DNA from: Cohnella sp. GbtcB17
GTDB lineage: Bacteria > Bacillota > Bacilli > Paenibacillales > Paenibacillaceae
Assembly (NCBI RefSeq): GCF_019091135.1
Contig: NZ_JAGXJW010000037.1
Span: 1-64,000, forward strand
Direction of reading: 5' to 3'
Length of the DNA stretch: 64,000 nucleotides
Position numbers and translations under genes: made by a program. The notes beneath the pieces are model-generated. The model made no database searches and was not told the DNA's origin. It was given only the letters and a program-made list of their open reading frames with translations. Below, in pieces: positions 42,320 through 50,984 of the stretch (the first letter of the stretch is position 1; every line of letters begins with the position of its first letter).

Positions 42320-42785
42320 GCCTCGCACCTTCTATCTTTTCAGTCGAATAGTCCGTGCCGAATACCGCCACCGTCGTGAACAATCGCCGCTCTCCCGCGC
42401 CCGTCAGATAGACCGGACCGCTGCGGAGCCAGGCATGGGCAATGAGATTGCCCTGCTTGTCCTTGGCCGTGCCGAGATACAGCGTGCTGTCCATGCTCCG
42501 CCGCTCCAGCATTTTTTTGGCCGCGAGCGCCTGCACGAGACATTGGCTCTCCCAGAACGTATGGCGGCTCATCGTTCGCACCGCTTCCGAGATGCTTCGA
42601 ACGACACGCTCGGCGTTCAAGTCGTGCACATGCGGCGTCTCCACCATCGGCCTGCCGAGCTTCGGCGCGAGCCGGCTGAACGGCAGCGCCTTCAAGATTC
42701 GCGCCCAAGCCAGGTACAAAAGCGCCTCCAGCATGAGCCGCCGCCGCGCGGCAGGCCATGCCATGAATTTTCTGAGGCCCCGCAT
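42297..42785 (-). CDS. Lasso peptide leader peptidase B2 (transglutaminase-like)
   Basis: 162 residues from the ATG at 42785, whose bases overlap the B1 stop (ATGA). The catalytic Cys is in SQCLVQALAAKKML and the His in LIAHAWLRSG, followed by an Asp-containing strand, the Cys-His-Asp triad of the PF13471 family. It cuts the leader from the precursor, with B1 presenting the leader. Length fits stand-alone B2 proteins of split-B clusters. Confidence 0.88.
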   Translation of the reverse strand: MRGLRKFMAWPAARRRLMLEALLYLAWARILKALPFSRLAPKLGRPMVETPHVHDLNAERVVRSISEAVRTMSRHTFWESQCLVQALAAKKMLERRSMDSTLYLGTAKDKQGNLIAHAWLRSGPVYLTGAGERRLFTTVAVFGTDYSTEKIEGARHESNLRA

Positions 42786-43090
42786 CAGGACGGACGCAGC
42801 TCGATCAACGATTCGCGATACATTTGCCTTAGAAAAGCAAGCGCCTCGCGTTCGCACGTCGCCCGTTCTACCTCGTATTCCGAGGCGAGCGCGTCGACCA
42901 GCCGGCCGAGGGCGATCGGTTCGGCGATGAGCTCCCAGATCCGCCCGCCGACGGCTCCGAGATTGTAGTACTTGCCCGTGCGCGTGCTGAACATCACCTT
43001 CTCGCCGTTCATGTCGCTGGCCATGTTGCCCTCTGCCCGTACGACGATCTGCTCCGTATCTTGCGCGTTCGTCAATCCTGCTTCGATCAT
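42785..43090 (-). CDS. Lasso peptide recognition protein B1 (PqqD-like)
   Basis: 101 residues. VMFSTRTGKYYNLGAVGGRIWELI is the PqqD/RiPP recognition element pattern, a small winged-helix domain that binds leader peptides. Start ATG at 43090 overlaps the kinase stop (ATGA), and its own stop overlaps the B2 start. It lies within larger reading frames and can be missed. Confidence 0.88.
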   Translation of the reverse strand: MIEAGLTNAQDTEQIVVRAEGNMASDMNGEKVMFSTRTGKYYNLGAVGGRIWELIAEPIALGRLVDALASEYEVERATCEREALAFLRQMYRESLIELRPS

Positions 43091-44055
43091 ACCGTTGCGC
43101 CTCCCTTGTCGAATCGTATGATGTGTTCTGCGAGCTGGCGGGCCGTAAAGCCCGCGGACGGTCTGAACAGCCGGGCGACCGTAATGCCCGACGCGATGCC
43201 CGATGCCGCGCGGAAATGCCAATCCACGAGGCCGAGCCGGGGAATCAGCGCCTGCCTGTACGTATGCTGCAGCATGACGCGCAGCCGTTCGAGCACCGGC
43301 AGCGCGCCGACGCCGATCCGCTCGCCGTCCGACTCCGACCGCCCCAGCTCGAACACGCCTGCCAGCGGCACTGGCTCCGAGCCGAAGCGCCCTTCGACCG
43401 GCACGGCGAATTTCTCGGTTTCCCTGTAGATGGTGCGATACGGGGAAGCCTGCATGCCGAGACCGTCGAGGCTTTCCCGCCACAGCTTCTGCTGCGGGTA
43501 GGCGGGCATGACATACGGCTTGCCGTCCACGCCGGCCGTGACCGCGACGACGTCGTCGCTGAGCAGACGATGTCCCATGGCGACCAGCGCGGCGGCGAGC
43601 GTCGACTTGCCCGCGCCCGAATCGCCGACGAAGGCATACGCCCTGCCGTCAACGACGACCGCGCTGCCGTGCAGCGGCAGCAGTCCGCGCAGCAGGAGCA
43701 GCGCGCCGAAGCAGGTACCGAGCAGGTACACGCGAACCTTCTCCGGATCGGCCCCGGGCAGCGGCGCGACCGCGATATGCCGGCCTTCGTCAATGCAGTA
43801 GACGGCCGTGTCGGGGATGAGGAACAGGAAGCGGCTGCCTTCGCGCGTCAGCGAGAAGTTGCTGCCCGTCGCTTCGAGCTCCTCCCGAAGCGGCGCCGGA
43901 TCGGCCGTGCCGATCGTGACGTCCGGCGCTCCTGCCGTACGACCAACGCCTGCCGGCGGCAGTTCGGGCAGCGGAATCGCGCTCGCCATGTCGAGACCGA
44001 ACGCCCTGTATACCGCTGCTGTCTGCGTTCGTTCGGCCAAAGCCGCATCGATCAT
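43087..44055 (-). CDS. HprK-like lasso peptide kinase
   Basis: 322 residues. The C-terminal half has the P-loop FVGDSGAGKSTLAAALVA and HRLLSDDVVAVTAG, as in HPr kinase/phosphorylase and its lasso relatives. The conserved His in LLPLHGSAVVVDG lies just before. In the paeninodin group such kinases phosphorylate the side chain of the C-terminal Ser of the precursor, and the precursor here does end in Ser. SD AAAGGAG. It starts 440 nt after the precursor gene, beyond a strong hairpin. Confidence 0.88.
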   Translation of the reverse strand: MIDAALAERTQTAAVYRAFGLDMASAIPLPELPPAGVGRTAGAPDVTIGTADPAPLREELEATGSNFSLTREGSRFLFLIPDTAVYCIDEGRHIAVAPLPGADPEKVRVYLLGTCFGALLLLRGLLPLHGSAVVVDGRAYAFVGDSGAGKSTLAAALVAMGHRLLSDDVVAVTAGVDGKPYVMPAYPQQKLWRESLDGLGMQASPYRTIYRETEKFAVPVEGRFGSEPVPLAGVFELGRSESDGERIGVGALPVLERLRVMLQHTYRQALIPRLGLVDWHFRAASGIASGITVARLFRPSAGFTARQLAEHIIRFDKGGATV

Positions 44056-44187
44056 CGAAATCGCTCCTTTTTTCGTAAAATGGGATAACTATTTCGACCG
44101 CTAACGCGGGTATGGCCAATGTTTAAATTTTGTCGCCGTAGGTAGCAGCGGAATAACCGCTAACCGTCATTCTAGATATACTCTTGT

Positions 44188-44358
44188 ACCGCCAACAGCG
44201 GATGTCACCTGAAACTATCGATCTACGTGCACACTTGCACCGCCAACAGCGGATGTTACCTGAAACTATCGATCTACGTGCACACTTGCACCGCCAACAG
44301 CGGATGTCACTTGAAACTATCGATCTACGTGCACACGTGCACCGCCAACAGCGGATGT
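44188..44358. repeat. 3.4 tandem copies of a 51-bp repeat between precursor and kinase genes
   Basis: ACCGCCAACAGCGGATGT occurs at 44188, 44239, 44290 and 44341, exactly 51 nt apart. The spacer between (CTGAAACTATCGATCTACGTG) is nearly constant. Each unit has a CCGC/GCGG mini-hairpin, and related CCGCTAAC palindromes stand at 44100 and 44155. The period is a multiple of three, but I see no SD or protein family on either strand, so I read this stretch as noncoding, possibly RNA structure. Confidence 0.8.
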
Positions 44359-44436
44359 GCTGCTAGACCTGTCCATTCACGTTCATGCTTGTTGCAACTC
44401 TCGTTGCGGCCAAGGCCGTGACGCATGGTTAAAGAA

Positions 44437-44472
44437 GTCCTTATACAGCCCTGTCAGGGACTGTATAAGGAC
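44437..44472 (-). terminator. Strong hairpin just after the lasso precursor gene
   Basis: GTCCTTATACAG and CTGTATAAGGAC pair perfectly over 12 bp, and the loop CCCTGTCAGGGA adds CCCT/AGGG. It lies 22 nt after the precursor stop. On the minus strand TTCTTTAACC follows, a weak T-run, so it may be a partial terminator or an mRNA-stabilising stem that raises precursor over enzyme levels. Confidence 0.7.
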
Positions 44473-44493
44473 ACTTTGGGATAAAAAACGGAT

Positions 44494-44622
44494 TCAGCTC
44501 GGGGTGTAGATGTCCATGTCTTCGGTCGTGACGAAGTCGATGTTCGTCATGCCTTTGCCGTACATCGTCTCGCTGACGTTCAGCGTTTCGAGCTCGGGCG
44601 TTTGCCATTGTTGCTTTGCCAT
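44494..44622 (-). CDS. Lasso peptide precursor (42 aa)
   Basis: ATG at 44622 with AAAGGAGGTG upstream. The leader MAKQQWQTPELETLNVSETM has the conserved Thr at the second-last position. The predicted core starts with Tyr: YGKGMTNID, in which Asp9 can form the macrolactam ring with the N-terminus, then the tail FVTTEDMDIYTPS. The last residue is Ser, the phosphorylation site in paeninodin-type peptides. Tyr as first core residue is uncommon (Gly, Ala, Ser or Cys are usual). Located between cyclase and kinase as in related clusters. Too short for ordinary gene calling. Confidence 0.9.
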   Translation of the reverse strand: MAKQQWQTPELETLNVSETMYGKGMTNIDFVTTEDMDIYTPS

Positions 44623-44686
44623 TGTGCGTTCACCTCCTTTCAAAGGCGGGCCGGCGCCCGCAGGCGCGGCTCGCGCCGCCGAATCG

Positions 44687-46687
44687 TCAAGCGTGCCGCT
44701 TGATGAATCTGTACAAGATCACGCTGCGCAGGAGCAGCCTCATCTCCGGGTGAAAAGCGAGCTCGGGTCGCGGCTCCCGCCCGATGCCCGCCGCGGCCGC
44801 ACGGATCCGGTCGACGTGCAGGTAGCCGGCGACCGCCGAATCGTCGCAGAGCCGGCGCAGCTCGTCGAGCAGGCGCGGCCACATCGGCGCCGCCCGGTAG
44901 ATCCAATCCGCGCCCTGGACGCCCCGGATCCGCTGATTGAGCCGGACCTCGTCGGGCAGCACGGACTTCGTCGCCCGGCGAATCAAGGCGCGGTCCATGC
45001 CGTCCCGCACGTACTGCTCGACCGGCACCGAGAGGCAGAAGCGCACGACCCGCAGGTCGCAGGTCGGATCCCGCTCCCAGACGCCGTACCGCAGCGACAG
45101 CTTGGTCGCCGTCGCGCCGTTCTTGTTCGCGGCGGCGAGGCTTGCGAGCTTCTCCCGGCGCACCGCGAACGGATCGGCCGCCGCGCCGGATCGGCCGCCG
45201 CGCGCACCGCGGCCAAAGCCTTGGCCGTAGCGGCCATTCCCGGCGGCGCCTGCTCCGCCATCGCCGCCCCGCAGCTTTGCGAATACGCCTGTACGCTGCG
45301 CAAAATCGGGATGGATGAGCATCGCCGGCAGATCCGGCTCATCCCCGCCCCGCCTGGCGCCCGAGAGCGCCGGGAAGGCCAGCTTGCCCAGCGTCGACAG
45401 CAGCCGGCGACGTCCGATGCCCTTATTCGCGCCGAACATCCGCAGCTCGCGAGACAGCCGCATCCACTTCATGCGCTTCAGCAGCTGCGCATAGTAGTCA
45501 AGGGCCGGGCCCCACGAGACGGTGAAGTTGCCCCTTGCGCCGGTGAGCAGAATGCCCGCTCCCCGACTGCCCGCGCGCTCGTGGATGCCTTTCAGCCAAT
45601 ACGAGTTTTCAAAAAACTTGTAGGGCGACTCCAGCAGGTCGATCCATTCGTCCACTTCGGTCAGCGGGCTGATGCCCTCGAAGTCCATGTACGAAGCCTC
45701 GATATTGCCGACATGGCGGACCGTCGCCGCGATATACGGCCGCTCGTCCGCTGCCGCGTGGCCCGGCGTCCAATCGGCAAAGCCGCTGGACGGCACGCTG
45801 CTGTAAGCCTGGAGCGTCTTGCCCTCCCGCTGCAATTCCCGAGCCGCGAACCCCGCGACCGCGCCGGAGTCGAGGCCGCCGCTCAGCGTCGCCGCGACCT
45901 CGCGATGCGTGCGCAGCCTGGCCCGGACGGCTTCGCCGAAGATGTCGCGCATCGCCTCCTCGTACTCTCCGTCCGACCCGAGCCGCAGCGGCTCGGTCGG
46001 CTCGATCGAGCCGTAGGATTCGATGCGGGCCCGTCCGTCCGCGAAGACGACTGCATGCCCCGGCGGCACCTGCCGGATGCCGACATACGGCGTCGCTCCG
46101 GGGTCGGTCGATTCGAACATCTCGGGAATCGCCATGAACTCGGCGAGCCATGCCTCGTCCAGCCGGCCGTCCGTATCAGGCAGCGCCAGCAGCGGCGTCA
46201 TCGTCGTGGCGAACGCCAGACGGCCGGCCCCGATGTGATAGTAGAGCGAGCGGCTGCCGAACAGGTCTCGCGCGCCGAACAGCTCTCTGCGCGTCTCGTC
46301 CCAGATCATGAACGCGAAGTCGCCGATCAGATGAGACGGGGCTAAGCGTCCCCATCTGCGGTAAGCGAGCACGATCAGCTCGCCGTCCGTTATCATCTCC
46401 CGGCGCCCCGCCGGCACCTCGAGCTTCGCGAACAGCTCACCGCGGTTGTCGAGGATCGCGTCTGCGACGATTCGCAGCCCCTCGACAGCCGAACCACCGT
46501 CCGGCATCCGCTCGCCCACCGATTCCGGCGTAATCCAGCGGATGCGGCAGCCGAGGAACGCCGGCCCGCCGCGCCACGTACGAGCGTCGTCCGCCACGTA
46601 ATGCGCCATCGCGTCCATCATCCGCTCGCCGTCCGCCGCCTGCGCCTCCCCGCCGTCGAAGCGCACGATCCCCGCCAGCGCGCTCAT
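44687..46687 (-). CDS. Lasso cyclase (asparagine-synthetase-like)
   Basis: 666 residues from the ATG at 46687 (SD GGAGGG). It begins MSALAGIVRF: the Cys that follows Met in true glutamine-dependent asparagine synthetases is replaced by Ser, so the amidotransferase function is lost, as in lasso cyclases. The synthetase domain has the ATP pyrophosphatase loop TLSGGLDSGAVAGF. The C-terminal part is disturbed by a Gly-rich stretch (RGARGGRSGAAA). It adenylates the ring Asp and joins it to the core N-terminus. The start overlaps the sulfotransferase stop by 4 nt. Confidence 0.9.
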   Translation of the reverse strand: MSALAGIVRFDGGEAQAADGERMMDAMAHYVADDARTWRGGPAFLGCRIRWITPESVGERMPDGGSAVEGLRIVADAILDNRGELFAKLEVPAGRREMITDGELIVLAYRRWGRLAPSHLIGDFAFMIWDETRRELFGARDLFGSRSLYYHIGAGRLAFATTMTPLLALPDTDGRLDEAWLAEFMAIPEMFESTDPGATPYVGIRQVPPGHAVVFADGRARIESYGSIEPTEPLRLGSDGEYEEAMRDIFGEAVRARLRTHREVAATLSGGLDSGAVAGFAARELQREGKTLQAYSSVPSSGFADWTPGHAAADERPYIAATVRHVGNIEASYMDFEGISPLTEVDEWIDLLESPYKFFENSYWLKGIHERAGSRGAGILLTGARGNFTVSWGPALDYYAQLLKRMKWMRLSRELRMFGANKGIGRRRLLSTLGKLAFPALSGARRGGDEPDLPAMLIHPDFAQRTGVFAKLRGGDGGAGAAGNGRYGQGFGRGARGGRSGAAADPFAVRREKLASLAAANKNGATATKLSLRYGVWERDPTCDLRVVRFCLSVPVEQYVRDGMDRALIRRATKSVLPDEVRLNQRIRGVQGADWIYRAAPMWPRLLDELRRLCDDSAVAGYLHVDRIRAAAAGIGREPRPELAFHPEMRLLLRSVILYRFIKRHA

Positions 46688-48000
46688 TTCTTCCCTCCGC
46701 CGGCCATATAAGCCGATGCGAACCGGGACAGGCGCCTGCCAAACGGGATGGCCGACTTCAGCCAATCCGCCTTCCGCTTCATGGCGCCGAGCTGTGCGCG
46801 GAGCTGCCGCTGCTCCCGGATGCCCGCTTCGAGCCGCATTTCCAGCGCGCGGACGGTCATCTGCAGCTGGTGTACGCGAGCGTCCGGCGTGCGAGCCTGC
46901 CGTGTCTCGACCGCCATCGCCGCGTCGACGCCGCTTGCAGGCACAGCCTCTCCTGCCGATGCCTTGATCTCGCCGCCCGCCGAGCCTCTCGCCATGCCAC
47001 CCGACATGCCGCCCGCCGCGCTTCGCATCCCATACCCCGGCTCCCAGCGGCACCCGGTCGCTTCCAGCAGCTGCCGCTCCCTCAGCGCCAGCAGCGTCTC
47101 GTCCGGCTCGCGCTCGAACCGGGCGCCGGTCCAGCGCTCCGCCTCGGCCAGCGCCTCGCCGTAGCCGAGCGCCTCGAACGTCCTTGCCCCGAGCAGGCGA
47201 ACGTACAGCTCCGCCTCCCGCTTCGTCAGCGCGTCCTTCCACGAACCGACCGCGTTCGTGTGCGGCGCCGCATGGTCCGCGACGTTCGGATCGCCGACGC
47301 CCATGCTGAAGTACAGCTCGGACTTCGCCGTGCCCATCCGCTCGCCATACCGCTCCATGCCCTCCTCGTAAGAGATACCGAGGAAATCGCATACGCCGGC
47401 CAACTCCCCGGCCGGATCTGCGACCAGCTCCTCGTAGCGCAGCCGATAGGCGTACGGATCGGTCTCAGCAAAGTATCGCATGTAGCGCATGAGCCCGATC
47501 GTGAGATCCGCGGCCTTGATGTCGAACGCGGAGCCCGTCAGCAGTCCCGCGAGATCCGCGGCGCCGCCGCGCGAAGCGCCGAGCTTCTTGTACGAAGCGA
47601 GTACGTCGAGCGGATTGCGCAGCAGCCAGATTCGCTTGGACTGCGGGAACAGCGCGTCGAGGAACTCCAGCAGATAATAGTACCTCGGCGATTTGTCGAC
47701 GACGATGTCCGCGCCTTCGCCGCCGCGCAGCAAGCCGTTGTAAGCCTCGACCGCGAACGCCCGGCAGGCGTCCGCGAATGCGTCTTCGGGCAGCACGCCG
47801 CCGAAAAAACGCTCAAGAATCGCCCCGCCGCCGTACGCCCGCCGCTGCGCCGCCTTCAGATCGAGCAGGCTCATCAGAAACCACATTTCCTGCGCGGCGT
47901 ACACCCGGCTATGATTTTGCAGCATGACCGTCGCCAGGGAGCTGCCGCTCCGCGGCGTGCACAGCAGGAATACGAGGTTGTTGCCGCTTGCGTCGACCAT
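46684..48000 (-). CDS. PAPS-dependent sulfotransferase family protein
   Basis: About 438 residues from the ATG at 48000, chosen for GAAGGAGG at an 8-nt spacing; an upstream GTG lacks an SD. The 5'-phosphosulfate loop is FLLCTPRSGSSLATVML and the 3'-phosphate region includes DKSPRYYYLLEFLDALF and RIWLLRNPLDVLASY. The last 150 residues are Ala/Gly-rich then coiled coil (LEMRLEAGIREQRQLRAQL). It transfers sulfate from PAPS to a hydroxyl. Its stop overlaps the lasso cyclase start (ATGA), yet the gene before it is an exopolysaccharide-side hydrolase, so either peptide or polysaccharide may be the acceptor. Confidence 0.85.
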   Translation of the reverse strand: MVDASGNNLVFLLCTPRSGSSLATVMLQNHSRVYAAQEMWFLMSLLDLKAAQRRAYGGGAILERFFGGVLPEDAFADACRAFAVEAYNGLLRGGEGADIVVDKSPRYYYLLEFLDALFPQSKRIWLLRNPLDVLASYKKLGASRGGAADLAGLLTGSAFDIKAADLTIGLMRYMRYFAETDPYAYRLRYEELVADPAGELAGVCDFLGISYEEGMERYGERMGTAKSELYFSMGVGDPNVADHAAPHTNAVGSWKDALTKREAELYVRLLGARTFEALGYGEALAEAERWTGARFEREPDETLLALRERQLLEATGCRWEPGYGMRSAAGGMSGGMARGSAGGEIKASAGEAVPASGVDAAMAVETRQARTPDARVHQLQMTVRALEMRLEAGIREQRQLRAQLGAMKRKADWLKSAIPFGRRLSRFASAYMAGGGKK

Positions 48001-48014
48001 CCGGGGCGCCTCCT

Positions 48015-50957
48015 TCACTTCTTGTTAAAATCGTAGTAATACTTCGGCCGCTGGCCGAGCATGATCCGGTAGATGTCGTCGTTCGTCGCCTTCGCCGCCG
48101 TCAGATAGTCCTTGTACGGCCGGTCCGCGACGTTGACGAGACCCGAGTTGTAATGCTCGCCCCACTGGCCCTGCCAGTGGCGGCCGAGGCCCGCCTGGTC
48201 CACGTAGTTGAACACGTTCGCTCCGACGACGTAAGGCAGCGTCGCGACGCCCTCCACGTAGTTGCGGTACCGGATGCCGCGCTGGGCCTGGTTCGCCGCC
48301 GCGTTTTGAATGAGCGGCGCGAGCCCCTGCTCGGCCGTGCCGTAGCCGAACTCGCTCATCATGATCGGCTTGCCAGCCTTGGCGTACAGATCGGCCAGCA
48401 GCTCGGTCTCGACTTTGTGCGAGTAGTAATTCAGGCTGATGACGTCGACGTATTTGCCTTCGGCCGCGGCGAGCATGCCGCGCAGCTTCGAGTCGCGGAA
48501 CGCCGTCACGGTCCACCGGTCGCCGAGCAGCAGATGATGCGAATCGTACTTGCGGTACAGCTTGGCGACGGTGCCGTAGAACCGGTCGAGATACTCCGCG
48601 AACAGCCCGTTCATATCGCTCCAGGCAGTCTTCGTGTCGACCGGCAGCTTCGCTTCCTTCAGGCTGTCGAACGAAGCGAAGTTCGTCCCCCAGGCTTTGT
48701 TGAACAAGGCGATCGTGCCGTACTTCGACGCCAGGCGCTGCACGAGCCGCCCTTTGATCGCCGCCTTGCTCGCCTTGAGGCCCGGCACCACCTGATAGAA
48801 CTTGTGAAAATCGTACTCGTTGCCGATGAAGTAGCCGACGAGCATCGGGTCGTCCTTGTACGGCGCGACGGCCTGGGCGAACGCCTGGTCGAGCTTCGTC
48901 TCCGCACCCGGCGCGTAAATGTCGAAGAACTTCAGGCCGTTGATCTTCGCCCAGCTCATGGAATCCAGCGGCAGCATGCGCATGTAAGGGAACAGCCCCT
49001 CTTCGCCGTACTTCTCCGGCGAGAAGCCGCCGATGCCGTTGAAGCCCCACTTTTCCAGCCTTCCGATCGCTTCCATATAAATGTCGTGCTCCGTCGGGAA
49101 CACGCCGGTCTTGCGGTACTTGTTGGCGACATAATACGAGAAGCTGTCCGTCCCGAGCCAGGCCGGCTTGTACTCCCCCGCATAGGGCGGCACCGATTCG
49201 TACAGCGTCTCTCTGCCCTTCACGAGCGAATACGTCTCGTTGGCCGTCACGCCGTTGACCGCTAGACTGAAGTACAGATTGCCGGTCGGCGTCGTCATGA
49301 CCGGGCGGCCGTTCAGCCGCTGGATCGCGAAGTAGCCGGTCGCCTTGAAGCCGTACTTATCCTTGCTGCCGGCCAGCCCGCCGTAATCGTCGCGTCCAGC
49401 CGGCGGCTGGAGGCTCTCATAATAGGCCTTGTCCGCCTTCGCGTCCGCCGCCAGCTGCGACTCGGATGTCACCTTGCCCGCGAAGCTCGCATCCTCCATC
49501 TGGCCGAACCGGTCGAGCTGCACCTCGTCGCTCGCATTGATCGCGTAGCTGCGGACGGGGCTCGGCAGCAGCCCCTCCTTGACCGCGTAGGCTTCCAGCC
49601 TAACGTACCCGTGCAGCGCGATCGGCGCCGTATACGGCAGGAAATCCTTGCCGTCGTTCAGCCGGTAGTAAAGACGCGCCCCGTCGGTCTCCGTCGCAAG
49701 CGCCGCGAGTATCCCGCCCTTCGTCTTCGTCGTCGCCAGCGACGCGGAAGCCGTATTCAGGTTGATCGCCACGCTCGATACTTGCGGGGTCCAGGCTTTG
49801 CTCTTGCCCGTCATCTCGATTTTCAGGAAGCGCGTGCCTTCCGGCAGCGCCATGTTCTCGTAAGCGTACGGCTGCCAGTTTTTAACCGGGTTGCCGGACG
49901 GGTACCCAAGCGCCGGGACCTCGCTGTACGTCACGTCGTCGGAGGAGGCGTAGAACTTCAGCTTGCTAAGCGGAAGCCCGGCAAAATAGTAGCTGCTGAC
50001 CGAAAAGGAAGTCATGTCGTATTCGGTCTTGTAAAGGAGCACGCCCGCCCCTGTCGTGGAGCGGACCGCCCGACGGCCGTCGCCGCCGTAGTAAGCGGGA
50101 TTGTCGGTCGCCGTGTAGACGTTGGCGCGGACGGCGGTCAGACCGAAGTCGTCCAGCTTGTCCTCGATGCCCTTGGGCGGCGCGGCAAGCGGATAGGGCG
50201 TATACGCGTACGTCGACACGCCGCTCGTCTCCTTTGCCGGTCCGCTTGCAGGATCCGCCGACGTCGCCTTCAGCACCGTCTCGTCGGCAATCGCGATCGG
50301 CGCCCCGTACTGCAGACGCGTCTTCGACGTACGCGGGTCGCTGCCGTCCGTCGTGTAGTAGACGGCTTCGCCTTCCTCCTTCGGACTGAGCAGGACCATG
50401 CTGCCGTACAAGACGGCTCCGGACGGCTTGCTGGCTCCGGCTCCGGCGTCCGCGTCGTCGTTCAGCACGACCTCGCCGATCTCCGGCGAAACTCCTGCGC
50501 CGCCGCCCTCGAACACGATCTTCAAAAACTGCGTGCCGACGGGAAAGCCTCGCGACGCATAGGTCACGGTCGGCGGCTTCCCCGGCTCCTCGTGAACGTC
50601 CGGCGTCACGCTCCGATACGACTTGCCGTCAGCCGAGATCAGGAATTGCAGGTCGCCGCCATCGCCGGCGCCCGGCTTGCCGCCGTACGTTTGAACCGCG
50701 AACGAGCGCAGACCGCCTTTGGTCTTGTAGACGAGCGCCTCGCCCGCCTCGCCGCTCGGCGCGACGCGGGTGGCGTCCTGTCCGCCGGCCGCGACCGTTC
50801 GCAGCGCCAGCGTGTCGGAATGTCCGTACGTCCGCTCCCAATCGGCCAGGTCGTCGACCTCGATCTCGTAGCTGCCCGGGCTGTCTCCGTGCGAGTGCGA
50901 AGGCAGCACGACGACGAGCATGCCGTAAGCCAGGAGCCAGATCGCTTTTCTTTTCAT
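48015..50957 (-). CDS. Secreted clan GH-A glycoside hydrolase with chitobiase-type beta domains
   Basis: 980 residues, signal peptide AIWLLAYGMLVVVLPSHSHG. Residues 30-500 hold discoidin-like and Fn3-like chitobiase C-terminal domains (AVYYTTDGSDPRTS, RLYYRLNDGKDF). The catalytic barrel shows GYFIGNEYDFHKF (acid/base Glu) and KPIMMSEFGYG (nucleophile Glu), as in agarase-like and cellulase-like clan A enzymes. Probably trims or releases the polymer made by this gene train. 27 nt after UDP-glucose dehydrogenase. Confidence 0.78.
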   Translation of the reverse strand: MKRKAIWLLAYGMLVVVLPSHSHGDSPGSYEIEVDDLADWERTYGHSDTLALRTVAAGGQDATRVAPSGEAGEALVYKTKGGLRSFAVQTYGGKPGAGDGGDLQFLISADGKSYRSVTPDVHEEPGKPPTVTYASRGFPVGTQFLKIVFEGGGAGVSPEIGEVVLNDDADAGAGASKPSGAVLYGSMVLLSPKEEGEAVYYTTDGSDPRTSKTRLQYGAPIAIADETVLKATSADPASGPAKETSGVSTYAYTPYPLAAPPKGIEDKLDDFGLTAVRANVYTATDNPAYYGGDGRRAVRSTTGAGVLLYKTEYDMTSFSVSSYYFAGLPLSKLKFYASSDDVTYSEVPALGYPSGNPVKNWQPYAYENMALPEGTRFLKIEMTGKSKAWTPQVSSVAINLNTASASLATTKTKGGILAALATETDGARLYYRLNDGKDFLPYTAPIALHGYVRLEAYAVKEGLLPSPVRSYAINASDEVQLDRFGQMEDASFAGKVTSESQLAADAKADKAYYESLQPPAGRDDYGGLAGSKDKYGFKATGYFAIQRLNGRPVMTTPTGNLYFSLAVNGVTANETYSLVKGRETLYESVPPYAGEYKPAWLGTDSFSYYVANKYRKTGVFPTEHDIYMEAIGRLEKWGFNGIGGFSPEKYGEEGLFPYMRMLPLDSMSWAKINGLKFFDIYAPGAETKLDQAFAQAVAPYKDDPMLVGYFIGNEYDFHKFYQVVPGLKASKAAIKGRLVQRLASKYGTIALFNKAWGTNFASFDSLKEAKLPVDTKTAWSDMNGLFAEYLDRFYGTVAKLYRKYDSHHLLLGDRWTVTAFRDSKLRGMLAAAEGKYVDVISLNYYSHKVETELLADLYAKAGKPIMMSEFGYGTAEQGLAPLIQNAAANQAQRGIRYRNYVEGVATLPYVVGANVFNYVDQAGLGRHWQGQWGEHYNSGLVNVADRPYKDYLTAAKATNDDIYRIMLGQRPKYYYDFNKK

Positions 50958-50984
50958 GATGACGAAGCTCCTTTTGCCCTGCTT

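Noticed and set aside
44188..44358. CRISPR array
   Set aside because: Both the repeated part and the part between copies are conserved, so there are no unique spacers, and no cas genes are present.
44184..44366. Repetitive plus-strand peptide over the 51-bp repeats
   Set aside because: No ribosome site; open only because the repeat length is a multiple of three.
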